Under the pieces are notes generated by a model. It worked only from the letters and a program-made list of their open reading frames with translations, did not search any database and was not told the DNA's origin. The position numbers were made by a program, and so were the translations under genes. A DNA stretch of 64,000 nt. Origin: Paramecium octaurelia. Lineage: Eukaryota; Ciliophora; Oligohymenophorea; Peniculida; Parameciidae. Shown in pieces: positions 49,426 to 60,284 of the stretch (positions are counted from its first letter, which is position 1; each line of letters opens with the position of its first letter). The stretch lies in NCBI GenBank assembly GCA_905182995.1, contig CAJJDP010000022.1:567488-631487 (forward strand), given 5' to 3'.

Positions 49426-50771
49426 CACTTTCATAAGTTGAAAGATTTTAATAGTTAATATTATTTCTGAATAAATAAATCAGTAATAATAAAATTATTT
49501 TAATGAGTCGTTCTAATTTGAGTAGTCCTTAATAGAGAAAAGTTTAATTAAATTAAGTAGGCATTGACAGAAAATTTAGATTAAAAAGATTAACTAATTC
49601 ATTGAAAGAAAACTAATTTACGTATCTTCTATTCGGTTTTAAAGCAGATGAAAGATAGGAAAATCTTTATATAAAAGAGTTTCAAAGATAAATATCAAAT
49701 ACTCATTCATTAGGTGTTATGAATATTGCTGATTTATGGTCGAATAAATAAATTAATAGGTTCATAGAAATATAAAATTTCTCTAAAGATAAATTCTTAC
49801 TTTCTTAATTGTCAAAGTAGAGAATTAGGATTAAAATGGAAAAGCAAGAATTACCAGTTTAATTACATTATGAAAAAACTAAAGGCCAAAAATTGACGCT
49901 TCAAGAAATTCTCGATAAAGCTAATAAGGAACACTATGAAAATAGCGATCTGAAATCTAGAATACGAAAATTGATCACACAAAGGACTCATTCTGAAAAT
50001 ATATGATAAAATAAATAAATAAAATGTTTCAAATCCTCGTAGTACCTCCACTTTTATTTCTTAATTTTTCAGTTACACTTGGACATGGTCTAGCAAATGT
50101 CCCATTTGAATTAGGCCTCCATGGTCTTTCAAAAGTATCAGTTTTTAATAATTTTGAGAAAGTATTTTATTTTGTTTTTGGTATTGGAGCTCCTTCTTCA
50201 ACATATTAAAAGATTTCAAAAGTTCCTTAAAATCCAGATTTATTTTTATTAGGTGGCCTAAAAGAAACCCCTGTATATCTTGGACGCTAAACTTTTTCTT
50301 GATTCTTGATATAATGAATTAATTAAATACATATCCTGCTCCATCTAACAGTTCTCCATCAGATGTAAAAGGGCGATTTCCATGACTAGTTGAAACAAAT
50401 CTGATGGTTCCTGGTAAGAATTTGCTCTTATATTTAAGTCTCTCTGACCTATCTAATTCTTCTTATCTATCGTATGGGTCAGGGATATATTCATAATTTC
50501 CAAACAAGGTATTTATTGTTGTTCTTCCCACTCCTTTTTTTGCTGGATTTGTTTAAAAATTTCTAGCTTAAGTGATAACCTCTCCTGATGCTTTTCTAGT
50601 ATTGTACCTTTTATCTTCGTATTCTTTCAAATGCTAAAATTCGGAGTGTTTTCTAAATAAATATGATACCTATAGAGGTACATAGATTTAGATTTATCAG
50701 TGGGTTTAAAGCTATGAGGATTTGTTACTGCCATTTCTCTTTCTTTTTGATAAATTTATTTTGCCTTAAAG
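49426..50771. repeat. Direct repeat, copy 2 of 2 (1,346 nt)
   Basis: Second copy of 48079-49424. After it the sequence continues (GGATCTTTGTAAGG) straight through the CFAP96 reading frame, so this copy is the one with intact right-hand context, while copy 1 has the intact left-hand context. Confidence 0.9.
49503..50006 (+). CDS. Hypothetical protein, about 167 aa (copy 2)
   Basis: Identical to 48156-48659. If the duplication is an assembly artefact, this and copy 1 are one gene. Confidence 0.5.
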
Positions 50772-51068
50772 GGATCTTTGTAAGGATCACCTACTGAAAT
50801 ATAACCTGGGTTCATAAATAATGAAGGTTCATGATGATTTTGTATTTTTTAATTAATTAGAACTCCCTTTTTCTTTCCCATCCCTACTTAGTATTTTCTT
50901 AATACTTTTATGAGAATCGTTGTACTAATCACCAACTGAAAGAGGAGGAGGCTATGAGAATAATCCATGCCGTTCTCTTAAGATAAGTAATTTGAAATAC
51001 CTTTAGGAAAGATTTTCCAGATCGCGAATATAATTATCATTAGAGGGTATTCGATATTATGTGGACAT
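50029..51068 (-). CDS. CFAP96: CFAP96 (C4orf47-like) ciliary protein
   Basis: Starts MSTQYRIPSNDNYIRDLENL. Family-specific blocks: RHGLFSQPPPLSVGDQYNDS, FMNPGYISVGDPYKDPFKAK, TNPAKKGVGRTTINTLFG, NYEYIPDPYDRQEEL, KFLPGTIRFVSTSHGNRPFT and a C-terminal GTFARPCPSVTEKLRN. These match CFAP96/C4orf47 (LFS..xxxSVGDxY, TNPxKKGxG), a cilium and centrosome-associated protein. Short introns (24 nt near 50995, 22 nt near 50905, 17 nt or slightly longer near 50665, 26 nt near 50315) were inferred from frame continuity. About 310 residues, the usual size. Confidence 0.78.
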
Positions 51069-51109
51069 TAATAAATATATTTTATTGATTGTATATATGA
51101 TTTTATTTC

Positions 51110-51523
51110 TCAATGCCATAATTTTAATGGATTATTCTATTCTACAGTTTTTTAAGCTATAATTTGATCTGCATTTTGATCTCGCAAATAGATTTCAGGT
51201 CTGTAGACTGATCTAACTGGGTTTTAGGCAATTCTAAACAAATTGGTGATTTAATTTGTAGTTGATAATTTAGCCCAGACTCCTTCAATCAAATTCTTTT
51301 TTTATTTTTATAATACATACATATCCAACATAAAATACTGCTATTGATGCAACGGTACCAAAAGTAAATGCATGAGCTCTTTACAATCTCAAGTGATAGG
51401 ATCTTTATTTTGCATCTTAAATGCTATATATAAATTGAAATTTTACTATGAATATTCATATAGTTTTTTTAAGGATTCTTCAGCAGTCAAATGTGAACGA
51501 TTTTGATTTACTAAGTCTTTCAT
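51110..51523 (-). CDS. Small single-pass membrane protein
   Basis: Starts MKDLVNQNRSHLTAEESLKK; two introns (23 nt near 51440 and 25 nt near 51320) are needed. After them comes RAHAFTFGTVASIAVFYVGY, one membrane helix, and a basic tail (SVYRPEIYLRDQNADQIIAQ) to TGA. About 120 residues. Size and layout would suit a mitochondrial inner-membrane accessory subunit, but that is a guess; no family recognised. Confidence 0.55.
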
Positions 51524-51564
51524 TTATATATTTTTATAATTATTCACAAATATAATATGAGTTA

Positions 51565-52133
51565 TCAACACTATTAGCTATCTATAATGGAAGTAGCTTT
51601 TTCTAAAGCATTCATTCCATCTAAATGATCAACCTCATGCTGATAGATGCAGGCTTGCAATCCTTCTGCCTCCACGACCATCTCAATTCCCAATAAATTA
51701 TAATACTTCATAGTTATCTTATTTGATCTCATGACACAAGCAATTTACTAACAAGGTATATGTCTATATATACATTAGGTGGAATACTGAGACAATTTTC
51801 TTTGCTAACAACTAAATCATTGGATTTTTTAATTATCTCTGGATTCAAGTAAACATCAACTTTCTAAATATATTTTGCTTTTTTCCTCTATTACAATTCT
51901 AAGTCAGCACAAACGAAAAGTCTCTTCTCCCATCCTACTTGTGGGGCTGCCAATGCTAAAGCTTCAATAGAATGAAGTTTATTATATAATCTTAAAGTGT
52001 CAATCATAATGCTTAGGGTATCTTCTTCTTTATTGGTGAAATTATAATGCTCATAAATCTTCTTTCTGAGAATTTCATGAGATATTGGCAAGACTTTAAA
52101 TACTTCAAATCCATTTAATAAGTATTTTTACAT
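51565..52133 (-). CDS. PDF: Peptide deformylase (organellar)
   Basis: Starts MQKYLLNGFEVFKVLPISHE. All three deformylase motifs are present: I, ALALAAPQVGWEKR (GxGxAAPQ variant); II, KENCLSIPPN (usual EGCLS; Gly is Asn here, the metal-binding Cys is kept); III, YQHEVDHLDGMNA (HExxH, two His ligands and catalytic Glu). A 26-nt intron (near 51760-51785) between IPPN and QIACVMRSNKITMKYYN joins II to III. The enzyme removes formyl from N-terminal fMet of organelle-made proteins, here presumably mitochondrial. Start is 30 nt from the topoisomerase stop. Confidence 0.9.
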
Positions 52134-52163
52134 AAATATTTAATTATCAATTATCTATTTTGT

Positions 52164-55100
52164 TCAATCATCTTCAGAGCTGCTTTCCACCTTTAACTTT
52201 CTTATCCTTCTACCCTAAATTGATTAAGAAACCTACTTGGAATTATCAACTTATTATTTTGATTCCTATAGCTTTTAGTTTTATGACTTAGCATTGAATT
52301 CAATTTGTTTAGAATTCAATTCGCTTTATTTCTCATCTTATTTTTTATATTTAGATAGTATATCTTCAACTGGATCTTTACTCTTAATAGGTTTTGACTT
52401 TTGTACTTTCTCCTCAACTATTTTTTAATCTTATTTATCATTTTTCTTTTTAGGTTTTTTCATTTATTTTCCTGGCATCTTTTCTTATTAATTAATTAAA
52501 CGCAACTCTATTTCATTCATTTCTTCATAAGCCTCTACAAACTTATCTAAATCTTCTCTCCACATGAGTGATACCTCTTTATTAACTAAGGCATCTCTGC
52601 TTTAAACTCTTTAATTTAATTCTTCTTGCAATTTCTCTACTTTTTCATAAGTAAGTGAGAATAATGGCATCGATAATAAATAATTAAATTCACTTATATC
52701 GATTGATGGCGTTGATTATAATTTTTTTGAAATTTATTTTTTTTATTGCTTTCCCTCATCTCCTGATACTTCTTAATCTTCACTTTCATCGTCATCAACA
52801 TTTTTCTATTATTTTTAAGAATCTCCAAATGCCTTTACTTTTGTAGATTTTACTTAAATCAATTATGAGAAACGAGTAAATCCATTCTTGTCGAGTTGCT
52901 TCACTAAATCAATTTTCTTAACGTTTCTTAGTTTAATCTCTTCACTAATCACCATCTTAATGAATTTTAGTTTATTATCTAATAACTATACTTCTCTATC
53001 CAACTTTGATATAAGATAATCCTTTCGTTTATGATAAAACTATAGTCTCACTTAATAGAATTCTTCCATTATATCTGAAACACATTCATATTTTTTTATT
53101 TTATTATTTGAATCAAATAACACCATATTACTACAAGAGGCTGGTGTACTCAGTTTAAAGTATTCTAAGGGATTTTTCAAACTCTATACAAACCCATCTG
53201 CCATTTATATTTCAAAATGAATTTTGTACTTAGTATGATATTCTCTCAAATCTACAATTTAACTTCCTTCCTCAGCCATTTCTTTATCTAACCATTCCTT
53301 GTAATTTCTTGTCCACTTTTTAATCGGCAATTCTCTAATAGTGACAATATCTGTGGCTTCATTGCAATCAATTATGCCTTTGATGATTCCATTGCCATTT
53401 GGCAAATTTTCAATTATACCATCAAAATTTCTATAAAAAGGAGTCATCGACAGAAATTATTGTCCATCCAATCTATTTTTAATTTATTGGACTAATTCAA
53501 TTGGATTATAATTTTAGATTGATGTAGACCAACCCGTACCAATACCTTCAGCTCCATTCACTAAACTCATAGGGATGATAGGCACATAATATTCTGGTTC
53601 AACCATCTACCCATCGTCTTCCAGATACTTTAATAAATGATCATCCTATTCAGGGAAGACATACCTCGTAATCTTATTAAGAGCTGTAGAAATATATCTT
53701 GCAGATGCATGATCCTTGCCACCCATAGCTCTGCTACCAAACTAACCTTTAGGTAATAATAAATTGATGTTATTGGAACCGACAAAATTCTAAGCCATCC
53801 CTATAATTGTAGAAACCAACGATAAGTCTCCATGATGATAAGCGGAGTGTTCAGCTATGTAACCTCCCAATTAAACCACCTTTATTTCTTATTTCAAATT
53901 TCTCTTAAAACAGGCGAATAATACTTTTCTCTATCCTGGCTTTAAGCCATCCATGAGGGATGGAATAGATCTGATATTATCAGCCATAGAAAAGTGAATC
54001 AACTCTTTGTGTATGAATTCTGAATAGCCTAATTCGCTTTTTGTATGATCCACATACAAATCATGATTATATTGGGCTAACCATTGTTTTCTATCATTTG
54101 CCTTTTTCTTATTAAAACACAAATCAATTGAATTATCATCTTCATCTCCATCATATCTAAACTATATTGTATGGGTTCTCAAATTTTTAAAATACTCCTA
54201 AGCCTCTTGATCATCAGATGTACCTAACCCTTTGTAATATTTAATCTTCCAACTCTTAATATCCTCTTCTTGTGCGAATTTGTTAAAATCTTAGACTGTG
54301 AAGAATGGTATTGTTTAATTTCCCTTCGTTGCCTTTATTAGAGGTGTTACAAACTCTTTCAAAAACCCGCTATACTTCACCAATGAGGGCCAAAAATGAT
54401 GAATAAAGTTGATAATCAAACCCTTGATATGTGATCCATCAATATCCTGATCTGTCATAATCATTACCGATCCATATCTAAGTGATTTTAAATCCGTATA
54501 TTGTCTTTCCTTCTACAATCCTATTATTTTTATCAAATTTTCAATTTCTTCATTTTGTAGAATTTATTTTAATGATGCCTCTCTTACATTTAAAAGCTTA
54601 CCCTTTAATGGAAATACACCATACCGATCTCTTCCTACAATATCAATGCCTGCCATAGCCAATGCTTTTGCTGAATCTCCTTCTGTTAATATAAGGGTGC
54701 AAAGTTCTGAGTTCTTTTTTCCTGCATCATTAGCATCATCCAGTTTTTCAATTCCATGTAATCTGCCAGTTTTTGTACCTTTCAATTACTTATTCAATTT
54801 GGCATCTGCTTTTGCTTTGGCTTACTAAAATATAGTTTCAATAATATCTGTCTTTATCAAAGCTTTTGAGAATTTCTCAGTCACCTTAAATTTCTCTTCA
54901 CTCGAACCTCCAAACTCTGAAACCTTAGTTGTCATATTCTCTTTTGTTTATGAATCAAATGTTGGATTATCAATCAAACAATTAATAAATACCCATAATG
55001 ATTATTTAATTTGATATTTTTAAACTTCTATTGACTTGTACTTTTTATTATTATTCATTTCATTTTAAATTTCTTGTATAATTTTATCTGTCACATAATT

Positions 55101-55988
55101 AACATGAGTTCCTCCTTTTGCAGTATTAATGGCATTAACAAATGAAACATGTTAAAATTATGTTGGTGAATAACTTACAACCACTTCCCACCTAGGAGTA
55201 GTCATATCTTTATCGAATATTTTAATTGCTCCTTCAGTTGGTAAATATAAATCTACATATTTTTGAAAGGAATTGATTTTAATTTTTTCATCATTCAAAT
55301 ACACATTAATTCTATTTCCATAGATTCCAGCTAAATCATAGACTCTTCTAGTTAACAAAGCTTGAGTATCTGTTTCTATCTCTTTCATCCCAAACCTCTT
55401 ATAATCTGGCTTATAGGTAATACTCACATAAGGATCTTTTTTTAATTATTTAATGGTAGGAATCTGTTTGTTACTCATATTATTGCTCCAAACCAACTTA
55501 AAGTAATTATTACCATCACACACTTCAAGAGTGAACTCTGTAGAATATACATTTGTCAATTTTGCTCCATATCCATTCCTCCCTCCTACCACTCTTTTTT
55601 CAGTATCGTCGAAATTGCTTCCAGTCAGAAACACTCCGAAAATTAGTTCTGGCACATAGATTTGCTATTCTTTATGGATTTCAACTGGGATGGGAAATCC
55701 ATCATTTTTAATTGAAATTTCATTTCCTATGTCTACCTTAATATAGGACTATTTGTGTTATCGAGTATCTCTTTGTAGATTATCAGCTGCATTCACCAAA
55801 ATTTCATCGAATATTTTAAAAAACCCGGGCACATATTCAATTTCTTTTTAAATCATTTTTCCATTTTGTATTATCCACATTTGTTCAGAAGTTCTTTATA
55901 AACTGCCAATATATGTATCTGGCCTCTGAAGAATGTGCTCAATATGAGTCATCTTCTTATATTGCTCTTCTATAGTCTTTTGGCGCAT
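52164..55988 (-). CDS. TOP2: DNA topoisomerase II
   Basis: A 1,274-codon frame with no intron needed, MRQKTIEEQYKKMTHIEHIL to LKVESSSEDD. GHKL ATPase: HILQRPDTYIGSLQRT, DEILVNAADNLQRD, GGRNGYGAKLTNVYS. TOPRIM: LTEGDSAKALAMAGID (Glu) and MTDQDIDGSHIKGL (Asp cluster), PLKGKLLNVREA. Breakage-reunion core: IPSLMDGLKPGQRKVLFACF and active-site Tyr in GGKDHASARYISTALNKIT. The enzyme passes one DNA duplex through a transient double-strand break; needed for replication and chromosome separation. The acidic/Lys-rich C-terminus (MKKPKKKNDKQDQKIVEEKV) is the usual nuclear regulatory tail. Confidence 0.95.
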
Positions 55989-56020
55989 AATAATTGAAAT
56001 TATAAACAATTTAAAATTAT

Positions 56021-56877
56021 TCAACCAGAGAATAGAGATTAACTGCGAGCCTCTTATACTTATTTTCCTTTTGATTACTGTTACATTAAGGTTTTAGTCT
56101 TTCGATGCTAAGGAACGTCGTCAATTATTATACAGCTTTCTTCATTGAGACTCCCTTCTTCTCCATCTAAGTGACATTGCAGAGTTATATCGGAATCCCC
56201 AAACAATGATCCATTTATGGTTTCGTATTCTTTCAAGCATTAATTGACAGGTTTCACAGAGGATTTATTAGCCATGAATGTTAAAAATGGGATCAATCTC
56301 AGTAGACATTCATCCTCATCTGAATCCAGAAATGAAGGAATCAACAACCCATTATCAGGTTGTAATTCAAAAGCATTTGGGTTATTCTATCAATGCTATA
56401 TATATATGATACATCTATAAAAATTAACTAATCCAATGGGCGATCTAAAATTGCAAGATCTTTCAAACAGTTCCCATTCACAAATATACAATTTGATCTT
56501 GCAAAGTAATCACTTATGTGTTTATCCACATCTATGTATTGAAGCACCTTGTCACAATATGATTCATAGCCAGCAGTAAATATGATTATCTCGTAGTACA
56601 CACTCATTTACTTAAGAAATTCTTTCAAATGAGGTCTTCTACATAGGTAAACATTGTATAGCACTCCTCTATGCCAAACATCCAAAATCGTTTCGTAGTT
56701 GAAATTTTGATTTTCTTTAAACTCACAATGTACTAAAGTTTCATCCAAATCAAGAACTAAGATTTTCTTCTTCCTCCCTTCCGATTCCTAGGTTGATAGT
56801 CTATACGATTCATCTTGCCCTTCTCTTTTCTGTCTGAGATTTTCATAGCATTTTTTTATATATTGCAAACAATTCAT
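56021..56877 (-). CDS. NLI/CTD small phosphatase (FCP1-like HAD family)
   Basis: Starts MNCLQYIKKCYENLRQKREG. The catalytic motif KKILVLDLDETLVHCEFKEN (DxDxT; first Asp is the phosphoacceptor) is followed by RRPHLKEFLKQMSVYYEIII, FTAGYESYCDKVLQYID and, over an intron of about 30 nt near 56420, NNPNAFELQPDNGLLIPSFL, DSDEDECLLRLIPFL. This is the NIF/SCP phosphatase fold, which dephosphorylates Ser/Thr, for example in the polymerase II tail. C-terminal 90 residues are acidic and extra. Stop 33 nt from the topoisomerase start. Confidence 0.87.
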
Positions 56878-58254
56878 TTTAATTACTCAATGCTATATTG
56901 AGTGATTAATTATATTAAATTTAGAAAATCCCCAATATGAACACTCTGTTAAGAATTTATGATTATATTTGTGTTATATTAGTCTTTTGTGATCTAACAT
57001 ATAGATAAAGTTTTATATAAACTAAAATTATTTCAACAAATATTATAAATATTTGCATGAGAACCTAATAATTTTGTAGAAGACAAATGTAAATTATCTG
57101 TTAAAAAGACACTTAAAAAAGGAAATAGATCCTCATATAGATCTTATGTAAAGTCTCATATAGTTTAGACTATTAAAATGAATCAAAAGAGAAATTATTG
57201 TTGGAGTTAACAAGTAAAATGATCAAAAATTTACTGACAAATAATAAGAGCCATAAATACATCATTTTATTGATTCAAACTACACGATTATTAATACTTA
57301 CTTTGTTGGCCAAGTGAATATTCTAACTTTGAAGAAATAACAGTTAATATCAGCTTGTTAAGAAAATAATAGAAATTCTTTGATTTAAAAAAAAGGTATA
57401 TTTATTTCCAAAGTAAAAATTCATATAACTCATTCCAATTAATTGTGAATCTAACCCGAAAAATTAAATAAATGATGAATAATGATTTAAAGTTAGAAAA
57501 TAAATAAACAAATTCATAAAACAGAGACCCAGTATGATATTATATTTTGAACTTTTCAAAACTGTTAATTATGTTATTCAATATGCTTGAAGTTTAATTT
57601 TCCATCATTATGATATAATATAATGTGATTAAGAAAAAGAAAAGAATTCTTCAAATCTTTTCTCCAATTAAAATAGATGATTAATACTTTTTATAACGCC
57701 AATCAAACTAGGATTTAAATCACTACTTTTTTAAGCTTCATCATACAATGAATGAATCATTTTAGGTGTTTAAATTACTTTCTAAAAGAATTGCTATAAC
57801 TTAGCAAATTCTGAAACATAAATTATATATTTAGTATTTCATATTTAATAGATTAATTTAACATATTAAAATTTTATTTATTTATCCAGAAATTTGGAAT
57901 AAATGAATAAGTATTAATATATGAAGTTTAAATTGATCATATAGCCTTTGTTATTATGAATATTAATTAATAAGTTTGGAAATTGTAGTACTATAAACTA
58001 GTTTTTATCTTGATTTCATTTTTTTCAGATAAGAAAAGTGACTTTAATTCAAGATTTATATAGAGTTACCTATCGAGTTTTAAATTTAATAAATATCAAG
58101 AATAATTACATTTTATTTATGTTCATCTATAACCATTATTTTATAATTATATTAATATTATCTAAAATAATATTATGTATGAGTTTGCAAATGAGAAAAT
58201 AAGAGGATTAAATGGATCGAAAATAATTAGATAAGACAAAACAAAATATAGAGT
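56878..58254. other. Gene-poor spacer, 1.4 kb
   Basis: AT-rich, TGA in all frames at short intervals. A frame near 57080-57230 (ENFVEDKCKLSVKKTLKK) is open for about 50 codons without further support. It separates two divergent genes. A short upstream frame (58177-58260, MYEFANEKIRGLNG) overlaps the next gene's start. Confidence 0.45.
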
Positions 58255-60230
58255 ATGAATGAATTTTATGAAAAAATAGAGTCATAACTTTTTTTCTGTG
58301 AATCCTCATGTTCGAATGTTGAGTCAATTATTCTAGAAAAGCCCATATTTAACACAGTTTAAAGAGATGCTCTTTTTAAGTCTTTAGTAGATTTACTTAA
58401 GAACTTCATTAATACTAACTGTTTTATAATGGATGCAACCGCCAATCTTTTGTAACTCATAGAAAAAGCGAGATCAATAATATTTAAAAATCATTCAATA
58501 TGCTCAATAAACTAGGTAATTAGGAATCGTGCCGGAATAAATATATATAATTGAGATAGAGAGGCTTCTTAAAGTTTTATAAAATGACAACAAAGAAATT
58601 TCTTTGAAAATTCTATACGAATTGTGTTCTGCGATGAATTGTATCATAAGAGGCAAATAGGAATTTGTTTTATATGACAAATTTTTTGCCTATTTATTCC
58701 ACCAATTTAATTCAGGATATGATTATGTTTAGCAGTCTATTCAATAACGAGAATATCTGAAAAAATATAAAGAAGAGCAAAGGCTGGGTAGATTAAATTA
58801 GCATGGTTTAAGAAGAGTAGGATAAATATCAATTTTAAAGAATGAATTTTATTTAGAAGAATAGCAAATTGAGGGGACTAGTAATATTCCATAATTGTTA
58901 ACCATTGATTCATAAATTAAGCTTCCAAATTCGAGATTATTCTCAGGAAAACTATCATAATAAGTCTAAAATGCTGAAGTAGCTATTCAAGATTTATAAA
59001 AAGAAGTAAAGGATTATTACAATATGTATGCAGAGTATTTTTATGATTCTGTAAAAAATCTAATACAATTCAAAGGGGGGAATGAGTCATTAAACTATAA
59101 GTTTCTAGGATTGAAATTCAATTTGAAGGAGATGTTATCTCTAAATGCGGTATATCAAAATGAAGAAAATGGGACCAAATTATATTTGCATCAATATCAA
59201 CTCGTATCGGGGTTAAATGAAAAGTAGAATTCTTTAACCAAGTATTTGACATATCAATCAATGTTTAATAATAATAAGGAGGATCAAGTTGAAAATCTAT
59301 AGGAGTTCCTTAGATAAAGTCCTCCTTTATCTCCTCATTAATCAAATATACATATCAAAACTGAAACTGTGCACCAATAGACTCATAGTAATGAGGATAT
59401 TGTGGTTGAGTATGAAGACGCAAACATGAATGAATATGAAAACGAATATGGCGTGCTATTAGATTTTACTTAATTTGATCCTCAAACGACTGTGTAATAT
59501 CAAGTGTACTCAGTTAATAGTGAATGTATAGCAGGAATCAAAATTACATTCCCAGAAGAGTAAAGTAGTTTTCGATTGATTGAATTTCCATGCATTGAAC
59601 CACAAGACGGAGGTTATGATTGCCATACTTATCAATTCAAACCTTTATCAAATATAAAAGGGTGTCAGGTTGAATTGGTTTAGATGACACCTAGCAAGAG
59701 ATTCATCAAAAATTTCATCTTATTGGTTTAGGATTCAGATAACCCTTAAGATCCAAATAAACTAAAGTTTTTTAAATTTGACTTCTAAAAAAATTAAGAA
59801 ATGGGAGATATTTAAAATTTACATGATCAGATCATGCCTTACTTTAATGATGACTGGAGAAAATCAAAATTTCCCTTATATGTTAATTTTCTCTATAGTC
59901 ATCTCCCGTAAGCTTAGCAATAATTGATCGAAAAACAACTAAAAAAAATAACTTTTGCTATAAATAGTATGTTTCCATACGTTGAATACTTAGAAAATAA
60001 AAAGAAACTAATGTAAATTTATTTGATTTATATGTAGTAATCCTAATGTGTTTGAGATGTATGTGTAAGAATTAGGTCGATATAAGAATAGGGATCAATA
60101 TTAGAGAACTGTATTTATTCAGATTGAAAATTGGCAATAAATTCAATAAGAGAGAATCATTGATAGCATACTAGATAACATCATTATTTTTATTTGGAAT
60201 GGGGGATTTGAGAATAGAAAATTATAGTGA
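58255..60230 (+). CDS. Conserved-looking unknown protein, about 630 aa
   Basis: Starts MNEFYEKIESQLFFCESSCS. The first 200 residues read as armadillo-like helices (RDALFKSLVDLLKNFINTNC, KILYELCSAMNCIIRGKQEF), followed by a Gln-rich stretch and a second region with beta character (VYSVNSECIAGIKITFPEEQ, FRLIEFPCIEPQDGGYDCHT). It ends FIWNGGFENRKLQ. An intron near 58515 and a 25-nt intron near 60013 are needed. Long uninterrupted frame makes a gene certain; I do not recognise the family. It lacks signal peptide and membrane helices. Confidence 0.72.
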
Positions 60231-60284
60231 TTATTTATATTATTATTGTTCTTTTTAAAAAACGGTTTACATATTATTATTTTT

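Noticed and set aside
48079-50771. Recent tandem gene duplication or mobile element with long direct repeats
   Set aside because: Apparent full identity plus an N exactly at the junction fits an unmerged contig overlap; no transposase or terminal inverted repeat is present.
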